17,851 nt of DNA from Thermococcus sp. (lineage in GTDB: Archaea > Methanobacteriota_B > Thermococci > Thermococcales > Thermococcaceae), in NCBI GenBank assembly GCA_027023165.1, contig JALVWX010000021.1, forward strand, positions 1 through 17,851. The letters run 5' to 3'. Position numbers and translations under genes: made by a program. Shown here piece after piece: positions 14,451 to 17,851 of this stretch. Every line of letters begins with the position of its first letter. Positions within the stretch are counted from its first letter, which is position 1. The notes under the pieces are model-generated. The model searched no databases. It saw nothing but the letters and a program-made list of their open reading frames with translations, and had not been told where the DNA came from.

Positions 14451-16576
14451 AGAAGGCTCTCACGTTTCTTCTGTCCGTTGTGCTTCTGCTCCCGCTCGTG
14501 GGCGCCCAACCGTACGTGACGGTCTTCCAGGGGAGGCTGCCCCAGGGCGGAGCGCTCCACGTTGGAAGCTACACGCTCCTGCTGACCAAAGCCGCCAACG
14601 GGAGTCCCTACGTCATCCTCAAAAACGGGAGCGAGACCCTCGACATTTCCCCGTTCACCTTCGGGAGGAAGATCGAGCGCGGCGAGATAAAAGTCCTGCT
14701 CGGAAGCTACACCCAGGATGGGGGATTCCTCACCGTCTCGGTGAAGCCGAAGCTCGTCGCAACCATCAGGCCGGAGAAGGGCGAATCCGTGACGGTGAAC
14801 GGGACCAAGGTGGAGGTTGTACGCACGGAAAACGGGACGGTCGAGGTTGCGGTAGGTGACGTTCACAGAACCCTTGGGGTGAACGGGAGCGCGGTGGTCG
14901 GCCTCATAGCGGTCGAATACAACGGGAAAAGCGTAGAGGTTTACTCGGCGACCCCTGCATCGGTCCCGTCCGGGAAGGGAACTTATTCCGTCTTCTGCCC
15001 CTACGGAGAGATAGAGGCATCGGGACCGGTGGACATTCCAGTGAGCGTTTCAAGCAACTCTGACGAACCGCTCACCCTCCGCCTGTCGATTCTAAACCTT
15101 CCAAAGGGCTGGAGCGCGGGGTTCTTCTACGGCGGAATCCGGGTGGAGGAAATAACCCTGCCCACCAAGGGGAGCGCCACCCTCACCCTGCACATCGAGC
15201 CGACCTCGGATGGAACGCTGACCTTCAGGGTCGGCAACGTCACCGGAAAGGTTACGGTCAAGGTTCCGGGCGTGAGCGTCAGCCTGCCCTACCGCTCCAT
15301 AGAGACTGAAGCCGGAAAGACCCTGCAGATTCCGCTCTCTTTCAGCGGAACTGGAAAAGTGGAGTTCAAAACGGAGGAAGTTCCCAAAGGATGGAGCGTT
15401 TACCTCACCGGCGGCGGCTACCGTCTGAGAGCCTTTGAGGTCAGGGGGAGCTTCAACGCTGGATTAACCATCGAGGTGCCGAGGAACGCCACCCTTGGAG
15501 ACCACAGAATCGCTTTCTCCATCAACGGGAGGGAGTACAGAGTCGACGTCTACGTCTACAAAACCTATCTCGGACAGCCTGCGGAGCTTGAGGTGGGCCT
15601 GAGGGACGACTCTGGAAAGTCCGTGTCCGGATGGGTCGCGGTTGGTGGAAATAACCTGACGGTGGGCACCGGAGGCACCGTCACCTTCGAACTCAAGCCG
15701 GGAACCTACACGCTCCGGGCCGGTGCAGAGGGGTGCCTGCCGGCGGAGGAGAAGGTGAAGCTTTCCGACGGGGAGAAGAAGTCATTAACCATAACCCTAA
15801 AGCGGGCCGAGCACTACTTCAAGGCCTCACTCGAGAGGGACGTGGTCACAGCCGGGCCGGGAATTCAGCCGAGCGTGAAGCTGACCGTTAAGAACCTCGG
15901 GAAGAGCGACGACGCTTACAGCGTCTCCGTTGAAGGTCTCCCCGAGGGATGGGACTACGTCCTCAGCCAGGACCCGCAGGGCAACAGCCAGATCGGAAGC
16001 CTCAGGGTGAGGAGCGGTGAGGAGGAGACCGCATACCTCGTTCTCATTCCACCGTTTAACGTTGAATCCGGCGAGTTCACAGTGAACGTAACGATATCGG
16101 GGACAGGGATGAACGAGACGTTTCCCTTGAAGGTTCACGTTGAAAACCCCGCAGCCCTCTCACTGAATGCCGAAAATCCAATGCTGAGCGTCAGGACCGG
16201 CGGAACCACCGCAACGACCATCTACATCGACGCAACCGGTAGGATAACCAACGTCAAGTTCAGCGCGCAGGCTCCAAGCGGCTGGAACGTCGAGGTCGTT
16301 CCGCAGGAGATACCGAACCTCGGGCCGGAGTCCCATGGAGGTGTGATGACGTACACCGGACCGGCTCAGGTTCAGCTCCGCGTAAGGGTTCCCAAGTCCG
16401 CTCCGGCCGGAACCTACACGATAACAGTGACTGCCGCAGGAGATCAGGCGAAGGGCCAGACCGTCGTGACCGTTAGGGTCACCCGCGGTTCAGGGGGAGC
16501 CTGGATAGGGGCCATACTTCTGCTCCTGGCATTCGGCGTTGTGATATGGCTGATGAGGAGGGTCGGCAGGAGATGA
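14447..16576 (+). CDS. Secreted, membrane-anchored protein with NEW3-like repeats (ABC module partner)
   Basis: This 709-residue protein starts at the ATG at 14447, overlapping the ATPase stop and preceded by GGGAGGAAG. It has a signal peptide (MKKALTFLLSVVLLLPLVGA), a long beta-rich ectodomain and a C-terminal helix (AWIGAILLLLAFGVVIWLM) with a basic cytosolic tail (RRVGRR). The ectodomain repeats the NEW3-type pattern of a beta sandwich around a Gly-Trp turn: LPKGWSAGF, VPKGWSVYL, LPEGWDYVL and APSGWNVEV. A carboxypeptidase-regulatory-like or PEGA-like segment (VTFELKPGTYTLRAGAEG) sits in the middle. Ten Asn-X-Ser/Thr sequons are visible, making it a likely AglB substrate. NEW3-containing membrane proteins are found beside ABC transporters in archaea, but their job is not settled. 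I infer an extracytoplasmic binding or stabilising subunit. Confidence 0.85.
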   Translation: MKKALTFLLSVVLLLPLVGAQPYVTVFQGRLPQGGALHVGSYTLLLTKAANGSPYVILKNGSETLDISPFTFGRKIERGEIKVLLGSYTQDGGFLTVSVKPKLVATIRPEKGESVTVNGTKVEVVRTENGTVEVAVGDVHRTLGVNGSAVVGLIAVEYNGKSVEVYSATPASVPSGKGTYSVFCPYGEIEASGPVDIPVSVSSNSDEPLTLRLSILNLPKGWSAGFFYGGIRVEEITLPTKGSATLTLHIEPTSDGTLTFRVGNVTGKVTVKVPGVSVSLPYRSIETEAGKTLQIPLSFSGTGKVEFKTEEVPKGWSVYLTGGGYRLRAFEVRGSFNAGLTIEVPRNATLGDHRIAFSINGREYRVDVYVYKTYLGQPAELEVGLRDDSGKSVSGWVAVGGNNLTVGTGGTVTFELKPGTYTLRAGAEGCLPAEEKVKLSDGEKKSLTITLKRAEHYFKASLERDVVTAGPGIQPSVKLTVKNLGKSDDAYSVSVEGLPEGWDYVLSQDPQGNSQIGSLRVRSGEEETAYLVLIPPFNVESGEFTVNVTISGTGMNETFPLKVHVENPAALSLNAENPMLSVRTGGTTATTIYIDATGRITNVKFSAQAPSGWNVEVVPQEIPNLGPESHGGVMTYTGPAQVQLRVRVPKSAPAGTYTITVTAAGDQAKGQTVVTVRVTRGSGGAWIGAILLLLAFGVVIWLMRRVGRR

Positions 16577-17499
16577 ACCCGGCATGGAACATAGCCCTCA
16601 AGGAACTCTACGTCTCCCTCAAGAGCAGACGCTTTATCGTCATCGTTGCACTGTACCTCCTCATCTTTGGACTCGCGGTTTACTCGGCCAGAGACTACCT
16701 GATCCAGATGGGGACGCCCGAAGTTGAGCCGAGCGGTCTTAGCCTCTGGGGGAGCAGCGTCGATGTCTACATGACCCCCTTTTCCACCCTCTTCATGCTC
16801 AACATGACGATAATAACCGTCCTCGGCTCGGTTCTCGGCGCGGCCCTCGGCTCGGACGCGATAAACAGAGAGGTCGAGAACGGAACGGCGAAGGTGCTCC
16901 TCGGACATCCGGTTTACAGGGACGAGGTCATAAACGGCAAGTTCCTCGGGATGGCCCTCCTCATCACGGCCACTTACATCCTGACCTACATCGTCCTCGT
17001 GGCGGCGATGTTCATCCTCGGCCTGCCAATCGACGCGGACTCGCTGGTCAGGGGATTCTTGGCCCTCCTCGTCACCATACTATACACCCTCACCTTCCTG
17101 TCCCTCGGCCTGCTCCTCTCGACGCTCTTCAGGAAGCCCGAAACGTCGATGCTCGCGGGCATAGGACTCGCCATACTCCTGTCGGTTTTCTACGGCATCT
17201 TCGTGGACATCGCGGCGCCGAAGCTGGTCGGCCCCGAGCCACCCTGGGGAACGGCGGCCCATCAGATCTGGCAGGATCAGCTTAACCTCTGGATGGAGAG
17301 GCTCCACTCGATAAACCCTGCCCACCACTACGTCCAGCTCGTTGGCTACATCTTCGCCGGGGATGAGTTCACAAACTATTACGTACCCCTCGGCGATTCA
17401 TTCACCTACGGCTTCAACAACCTAGCGGTTCTTCTGGTGATGTTGCTCCTGCCCTTTGCCCTCGCCTATGCCCGCTTTTTGACCAGCGACCTCAGGTAG
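16573..17499 (+). CDS. ABC-2 type transporter permease
   Basis: This 308-residue membrane protein begins MNPAWNIALKELYVSLKSRRF, the usual cytosolic start of ABC-2 permeases. About six membrane segments follow, including FIVIVALYLLIFGLAVY, ITVLGSVLGAALG, LGMALLITATYILTYIVLV, LLVTILYTLTFLSLGLLLS, AGIGLAILLSVFYGIFV and the C-terminal NNLAVLLVMLLLPFALAYA. The cytosolic coupling segment INREVENGTAKVLLGHPVYRDEVI is conserved in the NatB/CcmB-like group. The frame is open from an ATG at 16546, but the ATG at 16573 overlaps the preceding stop as ATGA and has GGCAGGAG just before it, so it is chosen. The three genes form one coupled operon. Export or drug-type transport is usual for the family; the substrate is unknown. 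Confidence 0.92.
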   Translation: MNPAWNIALKELYVSLKSRRFIVIVALYLLIFGLAVYSARDYLIQMGTPEVEPSGLSLWGSSVDVYMTPFSTLFMLNMTIITVLGSVLGAALGSDAINREVENGTAKVLLGHPVYRDEVINGKFLGMALLITATYILTYIVLVAAMFILGLPIDADSLVRGFLALLVTILYTLTFLSLGLLLSTLFRKPETSMLAGIGLAILLSVFYGIFVDIAAPKLVGPEPPWGTAAHQIWQDQLNLWMERLHSINPAHHYVQLVGYIFAGDEFTNYYVPLGDSFTYGFNNLAVLLVMLLLPFALAYARFLTSDLR

Positions 17500-17500
17500 T

Positions 17501-17514
17501 CTTTTCAATTTTTG
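17501..17514 (+). terminator. T-rich terminator of the ABC operon
   Basis: CTTTTCAATTTTTG just after the permease stop is a typical archaeal oligo-T termination signal. The gap to rtcB is 77 bp and contains nothing else recognisable on the plus strand. Confidence 0.55.
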
Positions 17515-17540
17515 CACCAAAGACCTCAGAAACGCGGGAG

Positions 17541-17572
17541 GAGGAAAAAGACGGAGCGGGGAAAAGAAAAGC
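17541..17572 (-). terminator. T-rich tracts downstream of rtcB
   Basis: Read on the minus strand, just past the rtcB stop there are TTTTCTTTT (17562-17570) and then TTTTT (17545-17549). They are plausible termination signals facing the ABC operon terminator. Confidence 0.45.
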
Positions 17573-17576
17573 CAGA

Positions 17577-17851
17577 TCAACCTTTCGCAACTCCCATCGG
17601 GCGCATTCTTGCGACGAGGTTTGCTATACCAGCCTCGTGGACGACATTGACGACGTTATCCACGCTCTTGTACGCTCCCGGAGCCTCCTCGGCAACAACG
17701 CGGAGCGACGCCGCGCGGACGTAGATGCCCCTCTTCAACAGCTCGTTTCTAAGTCTGTCGCCACGGTATTGCCTCGTCGCGGCCTTCCTGCTGAGGAGTC
17801 TTCCGGCACCGTGGCATGAACTGCCAAAGGTTTCGCGCATCGAGCCTTCGG
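17577..17851 (-). CDS. rtcB: RNA-splicing ligase RtcB, C-terminal part
   Basis: The visible 91 codons are the C-terminus of RtcB, the GTP- and Mn-dependent ligase that joins tRNA halves after intron removal. The segment [17 protein letters not shown] contains the histidine (in CHGAGR) that carries the GMP intermediate in Pyrococcus horikoshii RtcB. It continues with LLSRKAA, a GIYVRAAS strand, the conserved [18 protein letters not shown] block, and the standard ending [11 protein letters not shown] before TGA. The reading frame runs off the right edge of the window, so the bulk of the gene lies outside. No intein is visible in this part, although P. horikoshii rtcB has one. Confidence 0.95.
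   Translation of the reverse strand, partial: EGSMRETFGSSCHGAGRLLSRKAATRQYRGDRLRNELLKRGIYVRAASLRVVAEEAPGAYKSVDNVVNVVHEAGIANLVARMRPMGVAKG

Overview
The window reads as a chromosomal segment of a hyperthermophilic euryarchaeon of the order Thermococcales, most likely Thermococcus. The reasons are an archaeal-type IF2/aIF5B, AglB oligosaccharyltransferase, RtcB ligase, zinc-containing adenylate kinase, MoaC and MoaD-type proteins, TATA/BRE promoters with GAAA-rich BREs, short or absent mRNA leaders, GGTGG-type ribosome binding sites and high GC content. It is densely coded: no gene-free gap exceeds about 110 bp. I see no tRNA, rRNA, CRISPR array or insertion sequence.

Layout. 1-1492 (+) is the 3' part of infB. 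1545-2927 (-) is an archaeal AAA-type ATPase with a nuclease-like C-terminal domain; its start codon lies inside a tandem palindromic operator. 2966-4351 (-) is a membrane-embedded PMT/GT39-like glycosyltransferase. Divergent from it, 4411-5562 (+) is a class I SAM methyltransferase. A small basic protein (5557-5799, -) is divergent from glmS (5905-7713, +), which is followed 10 bp later by aglB (7724-10597, +).

Next, 10616-10897 (-) encodes a MoaD-type ubiquitin-fold protein. It is divergent from an unidentified gene that appears broken by homopolymer frameshifts (10960/10979-11712, +). Adenylate kinase (11678-12349, -) is divergent from a small two-helix membrane protein (12466-12963, +), which converges on moaC (12948-13430, -). 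Then comes a translationally coupled three-gene ABC module (13521-17499, +): an ATPase, a 709-residue surface protein with NEW3-like repeats, and an ABC-2 permease. The window ends in the C-terminal part of rtcB (17577-17851, -).

How the genes fit together. The best functional link is protein N-glycosylation. GlmS makes glucosamine-6-phosphate, the route to UDP-GlcNAc, and AglB transfers the finished lipid-linked glycan to Asn-X-Ser/Thr sites. The extracytoplasmic ABC-associated protein carries ten such sequons, so it is a plausible client. A lipid-linked-sugar glycosyltransferase lies nearby. MoaC and the MoaD-like protein both belong to molybdopterin/tungstopterin synthesis.

The observations most worth a second look are the tandem 16-bp operator overlapping the ATPase start codon, the gene with two apparent compensating homopolymer frameshifts, the shared TATA elements between divergent genes, and the ABC/NEW3 module.
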